Positions 24,248 through 35,157 of a stretch of 64,000 bases of DNA are shown here, piece by piece (the stretch's first letter is position 1; each line of letters starts with the position of its first letter). This stretch comes from CAVVNN01 sp963838035. Its GTDB lineage: Bacteria; Actinomycetota; Thermoleophilia; Solirubrobacterales; 70-9. Below the pieces are notes generated by a model, which saw only the letters and a program-made list of their open reading frames with translations, did no database searches and was not told the origin of the DNA. The stretch spans positions 1 through 64,000 of the forward strand of contig CAWIPM010000008.1 in assembly GCA_963838035.1 (NCBI GenBank), written 5' to 3'. The position numbers were made by a program, and so were the translations under genes.

Positions 24248-25654
24248 CTAGCCGACGGTCACGCCGGGAGCCTGGAAGCGGCCGGCGTTACCTTCGGGGT
24301 TGGCCGTCTCCGCGATCCTCGCTTCCAGCGCAAGCTCCTTCTCGAAATCGGCGGCCTCGCCGTGCTGGAAGGAGACGTCCTTGCCCTCGAGCAGCTCGAT
24401 GAAGATCTCGACGAACCGGGAGTCGAGCTGCTTGCCGGCGACGCGGCGCAGCTCCTGCATCGCCTCATATGTGGAGACCGGCGAGCGGTAGGAGTCGCGG
24501 GCGGTCATCACGTCGTAGGTGTCCGCCACGGAGATGATCCGCGCCAGCTCGGGGATCTCATCGCCGGACAGTCCGCGCGGGTAGCCCTTGCCGTCGATCC
24601 GCTCGTGATGGGCGAGGATGATCTCCGCGACCGGGCCATAGCCATCCAGCGAGGAGACCACCCGGGCGCCCTGCTGGGGGTGGCGGCGGATCAGCATCCA
24701 GTCCTCGTCCGAGAGCGGCACGTTCGCCTTGAGGATGCGGTCGGGGAGGATGAACTTGCCGATGTCGTGCAGCAGCGCCGCGATGTGGACCAGCTCCTCC
24801 TCCCGCTGCGAGTAGCCGGCCCGCTGCGCGATCGCCCGCGAGTAGCGCGCCACCGCGGCGCTGTGCCGCGCGGTCATCTGGTCCCGCAGGTCGAGCGTGC
24901 GCAGCATCGCGCTCAACATCCCCACCTGGAAGCTGGCGAGCTGCTTGCCGCGTTTCTCGAGCTCCTCGGCCCGCTGCTGGGAGAGGAGCAGGGCACCGAG
25001 CAGGTACTGGAAGGTCACCAGGACCACGCCGAACAGCGCGATCCCCGCCAGCCCGACCTGTACATAGAGGAAGGCGACGCCGACCGCCATCAGCGCCGCC
25101 GCGAGCTCCGAGGGCAGCAGTGGAACCAGGGCGGTGCGCACTCTGCGGATGAAGGAGCTGCCGTCCAGGTAGCAGGAGTAGGACGCGATCATCGTGAAGT
25201 TGATCGCCAGGGCGAACATGAAGACCGCCAGGATGAGAGCGTAGAAGGCCGGTCGGGAATCGGTGATCTGGGCGCCGGTCGTCACCCAATAGAAGGCGAG
25301 GCCGCTGACCAGGGGGTAGGTGGCGAAGCTGAGGACGTTGTTGAGGAGGTAGTGGGGGGCGTTCCGCTCGACCAGCCAGACGACCAGAATCGTCAGGATC
25401 CCGATGATGGCGGCGGGCGGGCCGCCGAGAAAGACCATCGCCAGCACCATCGGCAGGAAGCTCCCGGAGAGTTTCAGCTTCGAGGTCGTCGTGATCGCCG
25501 TCAGATCGCTGAACATCGAGAAGGCGAGGAGGATCCCGAACAGGGGGAGGTTCCAATCGGCGGTCTCGGCGGTCAGGACGCCCACCGCGACAACCGCGAT
25601 CAGGGCGACCACCTGCGCGACGATAATCAGAGTGCTTGGGCGATTGCTAGCCAT
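24248..25654 (-). CDS. Membrane-bound HD-GYP cyclic-di-GMP phosphodiesterase
   Basis: 468 residues from ATG 25654. Residues 5-230 hold about seven or eight hydrophobic segments forming a membrane sensor domain. The HD-GYP domain follows: TARHSAAVARYSRAIAQRAG, HIAALLHDIGKFILPDRILK, HPQQGARVVSSL, ILAHHERIDGKGYPRGLSGD and IISVADTYDVMTA. Thus the HD dyad and a GxGYP-type motif (DGKGYP) are present and catalysis is expected. It would lower cyclic-di-GMP in response to a membrane signal. A 450-base leader with pairing segments, a terminator and a tiny peptide frame lies upstream. Confidence 0.9.
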   Translation of the reverse strand: MASNRPSTLIIVAQVVALIAVVAVGVLTAETADWNLPLFGILLAFSMFSDLTAITTTSKLKLSGSFLPMVLAMVFLGGPPAAIIGILTILVVWLVERNAPHYLLNNVLSFATYPLVSGLAFYWVTTGAQITDSRPAFYALILAVFMFALAINFTMIASYSCYLDGSSFIRRVRTALVPLLPSELAAALMAVGVAFLYVQVGLAGIALFGVVLVTFQYLLGALLLSQQRAEELEKRGKQLASFQVGMLSAMLRTLDLRDQMTARHSAAVARYSRAIAQRAGYSQREEELVHIAALLHDIGKFILPDRILKANVPLSDEDWMLIRRHPQQGARVVSSLDGYGPVAEIILAHHERIDGKGYPRGLSGDEIPELARIISVADTYDVMTARDSYRSPVSTYEAMQELRRVAGKQLDSRFVEIFIELLEGKDVSFQHGEAADFEKELALEARIAETANPEGNAGRFQAPGVTVG

Positions 25655-25691
25655 GGACTGACCGGACTGGCGCTCCACGCCAACTGTCTGG

Positions 25692-25783
25692 CGTAGGGAT
25701 TCCGCGAGAGACGGCCGTTCCCTGCGCCGAAAGGCTCGCGGCTTGGATTCACACGAGCCGGCCCCTGAAGTTACGCCCCTACG
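25692..25783 (-). promoter_or_regulatory. Structured leader of the HD-GYP gene
   Basis: On the minus strand, CGTAGGG (25783-25777) pairs perfectly with CCCTACG (25698-25692), enclosing a second perfect pairing, CCGCGAG (25741-25735) with CTCGCGG (25708-25702). The closing stem ends 38 bases before the start codon. The fold resembles a small aptamer closed by a long-range stem, but it matches no riboswitch class I can recognise, including the cyclic-di-GMP classes. Confidence 0.45.
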
Positions 25784-25875
25784 GGCCTCCGCACAAGCGG
25801 GCATGGCCAATTGGCCGGTGACGTGCAGGGTCCGCTCGGTGGCCCGGTGCAGACAGGTTCGCGCTATTCCGCCCC

Positions 25876-25909
25876 GAAAAAAACGAAAGGCGCCAGCAAG
25901 GGCGCCCTT
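25876..25909 (-). terminator. Strong intrinsic terminator, leftward
   Basis: On the minus strand GAAGGGCGCC (25909-25900) and GGCGCCTTTC (25893-25884) form a 10-base stem with one G-T pair, a 6-base loop, then C and seven T residues (25882-25876). It stops a transcript that starts rightward of 25910, where no normal gene exists. It therefore implies a small RNA or an attenuated leader upstream of the HD-GYP gene. Confidence 0.8.
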
Positions 25910-25953
25910 CGAGACTGGATGGCGAGTGCGTCAACTGCACTCGCGCTGAAGAT

Positions 25954-25971
25954 CTAGTGACGGTAAGACAT
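25954..25971 (-). CDS. Possible 5-residue leader peptide (MSYRH)
   Basis: ATG-TCT-TAC-CGT-CAC-TAG on the minus strand, with AAGGAAAGGG upstream. It is followed by a perfect 8-base hairpin (25922-25929 with 25937-25944) and then the terminator at 25876-25909, the layout of a translation-controlled attenuator. A frame this short can arise by chance, so the evidence is purely arrangement. Confidence 0.3.
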   Translation of the reverse strand: MSYRH

Positions 25972-26051
25972 TTCGGAGCCCTTTCCTTAGTTGAAGCCCA
26001 AAGGACCTATGCACTGCGTGCAGGAACTTCCAAAGCGCTGGCAAGTTTGTA

Positions 26052-26097
26052 GCACAAATTCGTCAGAACTTGTGCATCTGCAGGAAATCTTGTGCAT
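26052..26097. promoter_or_regulatory. CTTGTGCAT repeats upstream of the MFS gene
   Basis: CTTGTGCAT occurs at 26069-26077 and 26089-26097, exactly 20 bases (two helical turns) apart, with an inverted GCACAA at 26052-26057. The second copy ends 26 bases before the MFS start codon. This spacing suits cooperative binding of a regulator at the promoter. Confidence 0.55.
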
Positions 26098-26123
26098 AAA
26101 TGAGGTAGAACGCACGGCCAACT

Positions 26124-27431
26124 ATGCGTAGCCCACGCCTGAGAGACCCCCTTCGCCGGCCCCTCTTCAGGCGTCTCGCGACGACGTACGCGGTCAACGA
26201 GCTGGGCGACTGGATGGGGATCATCGCCCTCTCGATCCTCGTCTTCGAACGCACCAACAGCGCCCTGGCGACCACCGCGCTCTTCCTCGGCACGCGCTTC
26301 CTCCCGTCGCTCTTTGCGCCCGTCCTCGTCGCCAAGGTCGAGCAGCCGCCGCCGCGCTTCGCGCTCCCCGTCATCTACTGCGGCGAGGCGGCGGTTTTCG
26401 CCGCCCTGGCCCTGCTGGTGGACCACTTCTCGCTCGGGGGGGTGATCATCCTGGCGACAATCGACGGCGCTCTGGCGCTGACCGGGCGCTCGCTCACCCG
26501 CGCCGTGGTCGTCGCCCTGCTCGAGCCCGCGGGCGAGTTGCGCGCGGGCAACGCCGTGCTCAACGTCGCCTTCACCGGCGGCGCCGCGATCGGGCCCGGG
26601 ATCGCCGGGCTGGTGGTCGGCGCCTTCGGCGTCCAGACCGCGCTGCTGCTGGACGCGATGTCCTTCTATCTGGTCGGTTGGATCCTGATCACGGCCGGCC
26701 CGCTGCCGCATGTCGAGCCCGATCCCGGCCGGCTGCGCGAGCGGGTCCGCGCCGGCATCGCCTACATCCGCGAGATGGCGACCCTGCGGCGACTGCTGAT
26801 CGCCCAGGGCGCCGCCTTCGTCTTCTTCGCCGCGGCGATCCCGATCGAGGTGATCTATGCCAAGCAGACGCTCGGGACCAGCGATACGGGCTACGGGCTG
26901 CTGCTCGCCGCCTGGGGGATTGGGATGGTGCTCGGCAGCATCGTCTTCGCCGTCGTGCGCAGGGCGCCCCTCCCCTACCTGCTCTTCTTCAGCACCGTCG
27001 CGATCGGAGCCGGCTACCTCGGCCTGGCGGCCGCCCCCACCCTGGCGGTTGCCTGCGGCGCCTCGATCGCAGGCGGCGCCGGCAACGGGGTCCAGTGGGT
27101 GGCCGTCGTCAGCGCCGTGCAGGAGCTGACGACGCAGGGGATGCAGGCGCGGGTGATGAGCGTGCTGGAGTCGATCGGCTCCGCCATGCCCGGTATCGGA
27201 TTCGTCCTCGGTGGGTTGATCGCCAGCGGTGCGAATCCACGCATCACCTTCCTCTTCGCCGGGGTCGGGATCCTCGCGATCGTGGTCGTCACCACGCCGA
27301 TCCTTGGAACGAAATGGGCTGAACCAACCGCTGCATCGGAGTCAGACAAGGTTGACGCAGACCATGATGTTGTGCTGGAGTTGATCGCGGGGGGCGTTCC
27401 CGTCCAGTCAAACTCGGAGGTGGGAAGTTGA
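26124..27431 (+). CDS. MFS transporter, probable drug efflux type
   Basis: 435 residues with 12 hydrophobic segments. The opening FRRLATTYAVNELGDWMGII and later GTRFLPSLFAPVLVAKVE fit the MFS subfamily of macrolide/Tap-like exporters (three-letter family not resolvable by eye). It is the first gene of a rightward run; its TGA overlaps the TTG start of the peptide-binding lipoprotein, so the two are co-translated. The CTTGTGCAT repeats upstream suggest dedicated control. Substrate unknown. Confidence 0.85.
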   Translation: MRSPRLRDPLRRPLFRRLATTYAVNELGDWMGIIALSILVFERTNSALATTALFLGTRFLPSLFAPVLVAKVEQPPPRFALPVIYCGEAAVFAALALLVDHFSLGGVIILATIDGALALTGRSLTRAVVVALLEPAGELRAGNAVLNVAFTGGAAIGPGIAGLVVGAFGVQTALLLDAMSFYLVGWILITAGPLPHVEPDPGRLRERVRAGIAYIREMATLRRLLIAQGAAFVFFAAAIPIEVIYAKQTLGTSDTGYGLLLAAWGIGMVLGSIVFAVVRRAPLPYLLFFSTVAIGAGYLGLAAAPTLAVACGASIAGGAGNGVQWVAVVSAVQELTTQGMQARVMSVLESIGSAMPGIGFVLGGLIASGANPRITFLFAGVGILAIVVVTTPILGTKWAEPTAASESDKVDADHDVVLELIAGGVPVQSNSEVGS

Positions 27432-29062
27432 AGAAGCTCGGCGTTGCTATGGCAGTTGTTGGGGTCTCGGCAGCGCTGGCGACCGGGTTGGCTGCCTGTG
27501 GCAGCAGCGGCTCCTCGGGCAAGGAAGGCGGGACCCTGAAGGGCGCCTACACCTCCTTCCCCGACTACATGGACCCGCAGCTCTCCTATACCGCCGAGGG
27601 GTGGACGGCGATGTACAACACCTACATCCCGCTGCTGACCTATGCGCACGCGAGCGGGCAGGCGGGCAGCAAGGTGATTCCGGGCCTGGCCGAGGCCCTG
27701 CCGACGGTCACCAACGGCGGCAAGACCTACACGCTGACGCTGCGCAAGGGCCTCAAGTACTCCGACGGCACCCCGGTCAAGGCCGGCGACTTCAAGTTCG
27801 CGATCGAACGGCTCTTCAAGGTCGACTCGGGCGGCTCGCCCTTCTTCACCGACATCGTCGGCGCCGAACAGTTCCAGAAGACGAGGACCGGCGAAATCCC
27901 TGGGATCAAGACCGACGACGCCAGCGGCAAGATCACGATCGACCTCGAAAAGCCGCGCGGCACCTTCGAAAACGAGCTGGCGCTGCTGTTCGCCGCTCCG
28001 GTCCCGCAGAGCACCCCGGACAAAGACCAGTCGGCGACGCCGATCCCGGCAACCGGGCCTTACGAGATCATCAAGTCCGAACCGGGCCGCGGCTGGTCCT
28101 ACGCGCGGAACCCGCAGTGGGCCAAGAACAACGCCGGCCTGATGCCGGACCTGCCTGGCGGGCACCTCGACAAGATCGAAATCACCGTGCTGCGCAACCA
28201 GTCGACGCAGGTCAACGACATCGAACAGGGCAAGCTCAACTGGATCTTCGACCCGCCCCCGACGGACCGCTACACGGAAGTGAAGAACAAGTACGAAGGC
28301 ACCCAGTTCCGGGTCGAGCCGACGATCAGCACCTACTACTTCTGGATGAACACGACCAAGCCGCCGTTCAGCGACCTCAAAGTGCGCCAAGCGGTCAACT
28401 ACGCGGTCGACGCCCGCGCTCTCGAACGGATCTATACCGGCCAGATCGCCGGCACCCAGCAGATCCTGCCGCCCGGGATGCCCGGCTATAAGAAGTTCGA
28501 ACTGTACCCGCACAACATGTCGAAGGCGAAGAAGCTGATCGAAGAAGCCAACCCGTCGGACCGCAACATCACCGTCTGGACCGACAGCGAGAGCCCCAAC
28601 AACGACGCCGGCACCTACTACCAGGACGTGCTGAAGAAGCTCGGCTTCAACGCCCAGCTGAAAATCCTCAACGCCGACAACTACTTCACGGTGATCGGCA
28701 ACCAGACGACCCCCGACCTCGACACCGGCTGGTCGGACTGGTTCGAGGACTATCCGCACCCCAACGACTTCTTCCAGCCGCTGCTCTCCGCCGAAAGCAT
28801 CCTGCCGACCAACAACGGGAACTTCTCCGAAATCACATCACCGGCGCTGGACAAGCAGATCTCCAAGCTCGGCGAAGAACGACTCGGAGCGAGCCAGGAA
28901 GCCCAGTACGCCGAACTCGACAAGAGCTACATGGAACAGGCTCCCTGGGCGCCCTATGGCACGCGGACGCTCTCGACCTTCGTCTCGAGCGCGATCGACC
29001 TCGAAAAGGTGATCTGGAACCCGACCTTCGAGGACGACCTCACCAGCATCCAGTTCAAGTAG
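27428..29062 (+). CDS. Oligopeptide ABC transporter substrate-binding lipoprotein
   Basis: 544 residues; family 5 extracellular solute-binding protein. The signal peptide ends in a lipobox LAAC (residues 21-24, inside ALATGLAACGSSGSSG). SBP_bac_5 segments include KTYTLTLRKGLKYSDGTPVK and NTTKPPFSDLKVRQAVNYAV. It captures peptides (or similar ligands) outside and delivers them to the permease encoded next. The TTG start at 27428 follows GGAGGTGGGAAG. It uses GAA for Glu much more than its neighbours, which prefer GAG. Confidence 0.94.
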   Translation: MKKLGVAMAVVGVSAALATGLAACGSSGSSGKEGGTLKGAYTSFPDYMDPQLSYTAEGWTAMYNTYIPLLTYAHASGQAGSKVIPGLAEALPTVTNGGKTYTLTLRKGLKYSDGTPVKAGDFKFAIERLFKVDSGGSPFFTDIVGAEQFQKTRTGEIPGIKTDDASGKITIDLEKPRGTFENELALLFAAPVPQSTPDKDQSATPIPATGPYEIIKSEPGRGWSYARNPQWAKNNAGLMPDLPGGHLDKIEITVLRNQSTQVNDIEQGKLNWIFDPPPTDRYTEVKNKYEGTQFRVEPTISTYYFWMNTTKPPFSDLKVRQAVNYAVDARALERIYTGQIAGTQQILPPGMPGYKKFELYPHNMSKAKKLIEEANPSDRNITVWTDSESPNNDAGTYYQDVLKKLGFNAQLKILNADNYFTVIGNQTTPDLDTGWSDWFEDYPHPNDFFQPLLSAESILPTNNGNFSEITSPALDKQISKLGEERLGASQEAQYAELDKSYMEQAPWAPYGTRTLSTFVSSAIDLEKVIWNPTFEDDLTSIQFK

Positions 29063-29090
29063 CCGCCCGCGGCTGCTTCACAATAGGCGG

Positions 29091-30190
29091 GTGGCCCCGG
29101 AGCCCAACGCCGAACGGACCGTTTCAGGCGCAGAGGCCGATGCGGGCTTCCCTCCTGCTCCGCCGGGAACGCCGATCGAGGGCCGGGGGCCCTGGTACCT
29201 CGCCTACCGGCGCCTGCGCCGCAACCGCCTGGCGCTCGCCTTCCTTGCCCTCTTCGCCCTGATCGTCGCCTTCACGCTGGCGGCGCCGCTGTGGGCCAAC
29301 GACGCCGCCCATACCGGGCCGAACACGACGCACACCCTGGAGAAGGTCACGGTCAACGGCGAAAGCCGCGAAGTGGTCGAACCCGACGGAACCCCAATCG
29401 GGCCGGTCTTCCTCGGCGCCGGCGGCAAGTTCTTCCTCGGCGCCGATGGCCACCTCGGCCGCGACGAGATGGTGCGGCTGATGTACGGCGGCCGCACCTC
29501 GCTCTTCATCGGCATCGTCTCGGCGCTGATCACCACCCTGCTCGCGGTTGTGCTGGGACTGATCGCCGGGTACTACAAGGGCTGGCCCGACGGGGTCATA
29601 TCCCGCACGCTGGACGTGATCTGGTCCTTCCCGGTTGTCCTCCTCGGGATCGCCCTGGGCACGGCGCTAGCCGTCGGCGGGCTGAAGATCGGGCCGCTCG
29701 AAATCTCGGGAAGCTCTATCTGGATCCCGATCCTGATCATCGGTGTGGTCTACACGCCCTACATGGCCCGGCCGATCCGCGGCGAGGTGATGGCGTTGCG
29801 GGAGAAGGAGTTCGTCGAGGCCGCGATCGCCCAGGGCGCCGGGCCGTTGCGGATCATGTACTCGGAGCTGCTGCCCAACCTGCTCTCGACGATCGTCGTC
29901 TTCTTCACCCTCAACATCGCCAACAACATGCTGCTGGAGTCGACGCTCTCCTTCCTCGGCGCCGGCGTCCACCCGCCCGCCTCCTCCTGGGGGCTGATGA
30001 TGGCCGAAGGCTTCGAATCCTCGTTCTACAGCACCCCCATGCTGGCAATCGTTCCCGCCACGATGATCCTGCTCACGGTGCTCTCGCTGAACGTCTTCGG
30101 CGACGGGCTTCGCGACGCGCTCGACCCGAAGTCGAAGGTCCGCCTCGAGGCCCACCTCGGCAAGGTCGAGCCGGAGGGGACGCCGATCTG

Positions 30191-30191
<1 letters not shown>
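29091..30191 (+). CDS. Peptide ABC transporter permease, DppC/OppC type
   Basis: 366 residues from GTG 29091. The N-terminal cytoplasmic part and first membrane segment (RRNRLALAFLALFALIVAFT) are those of OppC. The EAA loop follows (REKEFVEAAIAQGAGPLRIM). About six membrane segments. A periplasmic insertion after the first helix (residues 65-120) is longer than usual. Its stop overlaps the start of the DppB gene (TGATG). The order C before B is the reverse of the common opp/dpp order. Confidence 0.93.
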
Positions 30192-31150
<959 letters not shown>

Positions 31151-31214
31151 GCGCGGAGCGAGCAAGCGTGCATATTTGGTTCTCCGCGCCGCGAGCGAAG
31201 CGCGAGGATCTGCA

Positions 31215-32242
31215 ATGAGCGAACTGCTTTCCGTGCGCGACCTCAGGGTCGGCTTCAACACCGAAGACGGGCTGCTCAGCGCCGTCGACGGAGTGTCCTT
31301 CGACCTCGCGCCCGGCGAAGTGCTGGCGATCGTCGGCGAGTCGGGCTCGGGCAAGAGCGTCACCGCGCAGACCCTGATGGGCCTCACCCGTTCTCCCAAC
31401 GCACGGATAGAGGGCTCGGTCCGGTTGCGCGGCGAGGAGCTGCTCGACGCCCCCGACGCCGAGCTGCAGAAGGTCCGCGGCAGCGAGGTCGCGATGATCT
31501 TCCAGGACCCGATGACCTCGCTCAACCCGGTCTACCGGATCGGCGCCCAGATCGTCGAGGCGATCCGCGCCCACGACTCCGGAGTGGGCAGGGCGGAGGG
31601 GCACGAGCGGGCGGTCAAGCTGCTCGACTCGGTTGGCATCCCCGATGCCGCGCGACGAGTCGACGACTACCCGCACGAATTCTCGGGCGGGATGCGACAG
31701 CGGGCGATGATCGCGATGGGCCTTGCGCTGGAGCCGAGCGTGCTGATCGCCGACGAGCCGACCACCGCGCTCGACGTGACGATCCAGGCGCAGATCCTGC
31801 GGCTGCTGGAGCAGCTCAACCGGGAGCGCGACCTGGGGACGATCCTGATCACCCACGACCTCGGGGTGGTCGCCGAGGTCGCCGACCGGGTGCTGGTGAT
31901 GTACGGCGGGCGGGTGGTGGAGGAGGGGACGCTGGAGGAGATCTTCTACGACCCCCAGCACCCCTACACCTGGGGGCTGCTCGGCTCGATCGCCCGGCTC
32001 GACCGGCCACGGCCGAAGCGGCTGCCGCAGATCAGCGGCGCGCCGCCATCGCTCCTCGCCCTCCCAGAGGGCTGCGCCTTTCGCCCACGCTGCCCGCACG
32101 AGTTCGCCCAGTGCCGCAGGCTGCCCGGCCTCGAGAGCCGCCTCGACAACGCCGCCGGCCACCGCGACCGTTGCTGGCTGGAGCCCGAGCGCAAGCGCGA
32201 GCTGCGCCAGGTCCAGGGGCGGATCGGGCTGGAGGCCCCACG

Positions 32243-32246
<4 letters not shown>
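31215..32246 (+). CDS. Peptide ABC transporter ATPase, DppD/OppD type
   Basis: 343 residues. Walker A IVGESGSGKSVTAQTLMG, Q-loop IFQDPMTSLNPVYRIG, signature EFSGGMRQRAMIAMGLALEP, Walker B VLIADEPTTALDVTIQA and H-loop LITHDLGVVAEV. The C-terminal oligopeptide-type domain has the Cys-containing EGCAFRPRCPHEFAQC...C region, which in this family often holds a 4Fe-4S cluster or zinc. It pairs with the next ATPase; the ATGA overlap couples them. Confidence 0.95.
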
Positions 32247-33102
<856 letters not shown>

Positions 33103-33106
<4 letters not shown>

Positions 33107-34050
33107 CCCTGCCGCTCTCTCCGCCGATCAAGCCGCAGCTGGCGCTGACGCGCAAGGAGCTGCCGCACGGGGAGGAGTGGGCGTATGAGCCGAAGCTCGA
33201 CGGCTTCCGCGCGATCGTCTTCGTCGACGGCGCGGACGCCTACATCCAGTCGCGGGGAGGCAAGGACCTGACCCGATACTTTCCCGAGCTTCGCTTCGCG
33301 CCGGGGCGCTGGGTGCTCGACGGCGAGCTGGTCATCCGCAATGGGGAGGGCAAGCTCGAATTCGACGCGCTGCAGAGCCGTATCCATCCAGCCGAGTCGC
33401 GCATAAACCTGCTGGCCAAGGAGATCCCCGCCGCCTACGTGGTGTTCGACCTGCTGGCCGAAGGGGATGAGGCTCTGCTGGAGCTGCCGCTGGCGGAGCG
33501 CCGCACACGGCTGGAGGCGATCGCGCAACGGGCAGGCCTCGAGCTGACGCCGCTGACCCCCGATCGGAAGCAGGCCGAGAAGTGGCTGCGCACAATCGAG
33601 GGGGTGATGGCAAAGCAGCTCGACGCCCCGTACGTGCCCGGCAAACGCAGGGGCATGGCGAAGGTGAAGCGCGAGCGCACGATCGAGTGCGTGGTGCTGG
33701 GCTGGCGCCCCGGCAAGGAGGAGGGCACGGTCGGCTCGCTGATCCTCGGTCTCTACGACGGCACCGCGCTGCGGCCGGTCGGCCACATCTCCGGCTTCAC
33801 CGCCGCGACCAAACGCGGCCTCCGCGAGCTGCTCGCGCCCCTGGAGAGCGGCGAGAGCGGCACCGCCGAGCCGAGTCGCTGGACCGGCGGCCGCGACCTC
33901 GAGTGGGTCGCGTTACGCCCCGAGCTGGTCATCGAGGTGGGCTACGACCATGCGGCAGCGGGGCGGATACGGCACGGGGCGCGGTTCCTGGGCTTCCGCG
34001 AGGACAAGGCGCCACAGGAGTGTCGGTTCGAGGATTTGGACGAAGGGTGA
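33103..34050 (+). CDS. ATP-dependent DNA ligase (LigC/LigD-ligase type)
   Basis: 315 residues from GTG 33103. Motif I with the adenylated Lys is YEPKLDGFRAIVF (about residue 28); motif III VVFDLLAEGD; motif IV/V EGVMAKQLDAPYVPGKRRGM with KVKRERTIECVVLGW; an OB-fold domain follows (GHISGFTAATKRGLRELLAP). No polymerase or nuclease domain is attached, so it is the stand-alone type used in repair. Odd placement: translationally coupled to a peptide transporter ATPase. Confidence 0.93.
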
Positions 34051-34051
34051 G

Positions 34052-35122
34052 TCAGAAAAGACGGGACTGGGGGTTCTTGCCGGCGGGTCGTGTCGCGGGG
34101 GGAGGGGGGCCTGCGGGCGGGGTCGTCCTCGACCCCCCTGCCCCCACACCACCCGCCGGAGAATCCTCCCGCCTGATCCGTCTTCTCCCGCCCCGGTTCC
34201 GCCCCCAGCCGGGAACGACGCTCGTAACTCGGTCGCGCTCGCGAGCCGGAAGGTAAACCCGGTTTCCCGCATAGAGCCGCTCGTACTCGGGGATCAAGTC
34301 GGGGCGTTTGGCCTGGAGCCAGGCGAAGAAGACATCGCGAACCTCATCGCGGAGGTGGAGGGCGACACCTCCGAGGAAGGTGGCGCCGGCCTCTCGGGCG
34401 CGGTCGACGATCGGCTGCACCTGCTCGGGGGCGTCGTTGATGCCGGGCATCAACGGGGCGATCAGGACGCCGGAGTCGATCCCGCGGCGGCGCAGCTCGG
34501 CAACGGCGTCCAGCCTTGCGGCGGGGCTGGGTGTGTGCGGCTCGGTTGCGCGCCAGGCCACCTCGTCGAGGGTCGGCACCGAGAGGTTGACCGAGACCGG
34601 CAGGTGGTTTTGCGCCATCCGGGCGAAGATCTCGACGTCGCGCATCGCCAGTGGCGACTTGGTCAGTACCGAGACCGGCGTCTCGGCCTCCTCCAACGCC
34701 GTCAGGATCGCCGGCATTAGCCGGTAACGACTCTCGACCCACTGATAGGGGTCGGTATTCGTCCCCAGCGCGACCAGGTCCCGCTTCCAACCGGGTCGCG
34801 CCAGCTCCGCCCGCAGGACCTCCGGAACGTTCACCTTGACGACGATCTCCCGCTCGAAATCCCGCCCCGCATCGAACCCCAAATAGGTGTGGGTGCTCCG
34901 AGCAAAACAGAATGTGCAGGCATGAGTGCACCCTCTGTACGGATTGACCGTGTGGCCGAACCCGTAGCGGCCGCCGGGCACTCGATTCAGCGCCGACCTC
35001 GCCCGCACCTCGTGGAATTTGATCCCCATCGCCTCGGGGGCGTCGAAGGTCCTGACGACAGCCCCGTCGCCGACCCCCGGCAACCGCAGGTCTCTCTCCG
35101 TCCTGAGGTCGTCCCAGCGCAC
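34052..35122 (-). CDS. Radical SAM protein, Rv2578c/SplB-like family
   Basis: 356 residues from GTG 35122 (GTG 35128 is possible). The iron-sulfur motif is YRGCTHACTFCFARSTHTYL (C-x3-C-x2-C). FHEVRARSALNRVPGGRYGF before it and ALGTNTDPYQWVESRYRLM after it identify the Rv2578c-like radical SAM family, distantly related to spore photoproduct lyase. Reaction not known. A Gly/Arg/Pro-rich linker of about 50 residues leads to a terminal QSRLF, which fits the QxxLF beta-clamp-binding pattern. Convergent with the DNA ligase, with one base between stops. Confidence 0.9.
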   Translation of the reverse strand: MRWDDLRTERDLRLPGVGDGAVVRTFDAPEAMGIKFHEVRARSALNRVPGGRYGFGHTVNPYRGCTHACTFCFARSTHTYLGFDAGRDFEREIVVKVNVPEVLRAELARPGWKRDLVALGTNTDPYQWVESRYRLMPAILTALEEAETPVSVLTKSPLAMRDVEIFARMAQNHLPVSVNLSVPTLDEVAWRATEPHTPSPAARLDAVAELRRRGIDSGVLIAPLMPGINDAPEQVQPIVDRAREAGATFLGGVALHLRDEVRDVFFAWLQAKRPDLIPEYERLYAGNRVYLPARERDRVTSVVPGWGRNRGGRRRIRREDSPAGGVGAGGSRTTPPAGPPPPATRPAGKNPQSRLF

Positions 35123-35157
35123 GAACACATGTTCGCATCGCTGCCGGACGCCGTGGC

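Noticed and set aside
23279..25696. 805-codon open frame on the plus strand
   Set aside because: It is antisense to the dehydrogenase and HD-GYP genes, which have clear motifs; the translation is a repetitive Gly/Arg/Asp/His-rich shadow.
25870..26010. tmRNA or other known structural RNA
   Set aside because: No tRNA-like ends or tag-like frame; only hairpins and a terminator could be recognised.
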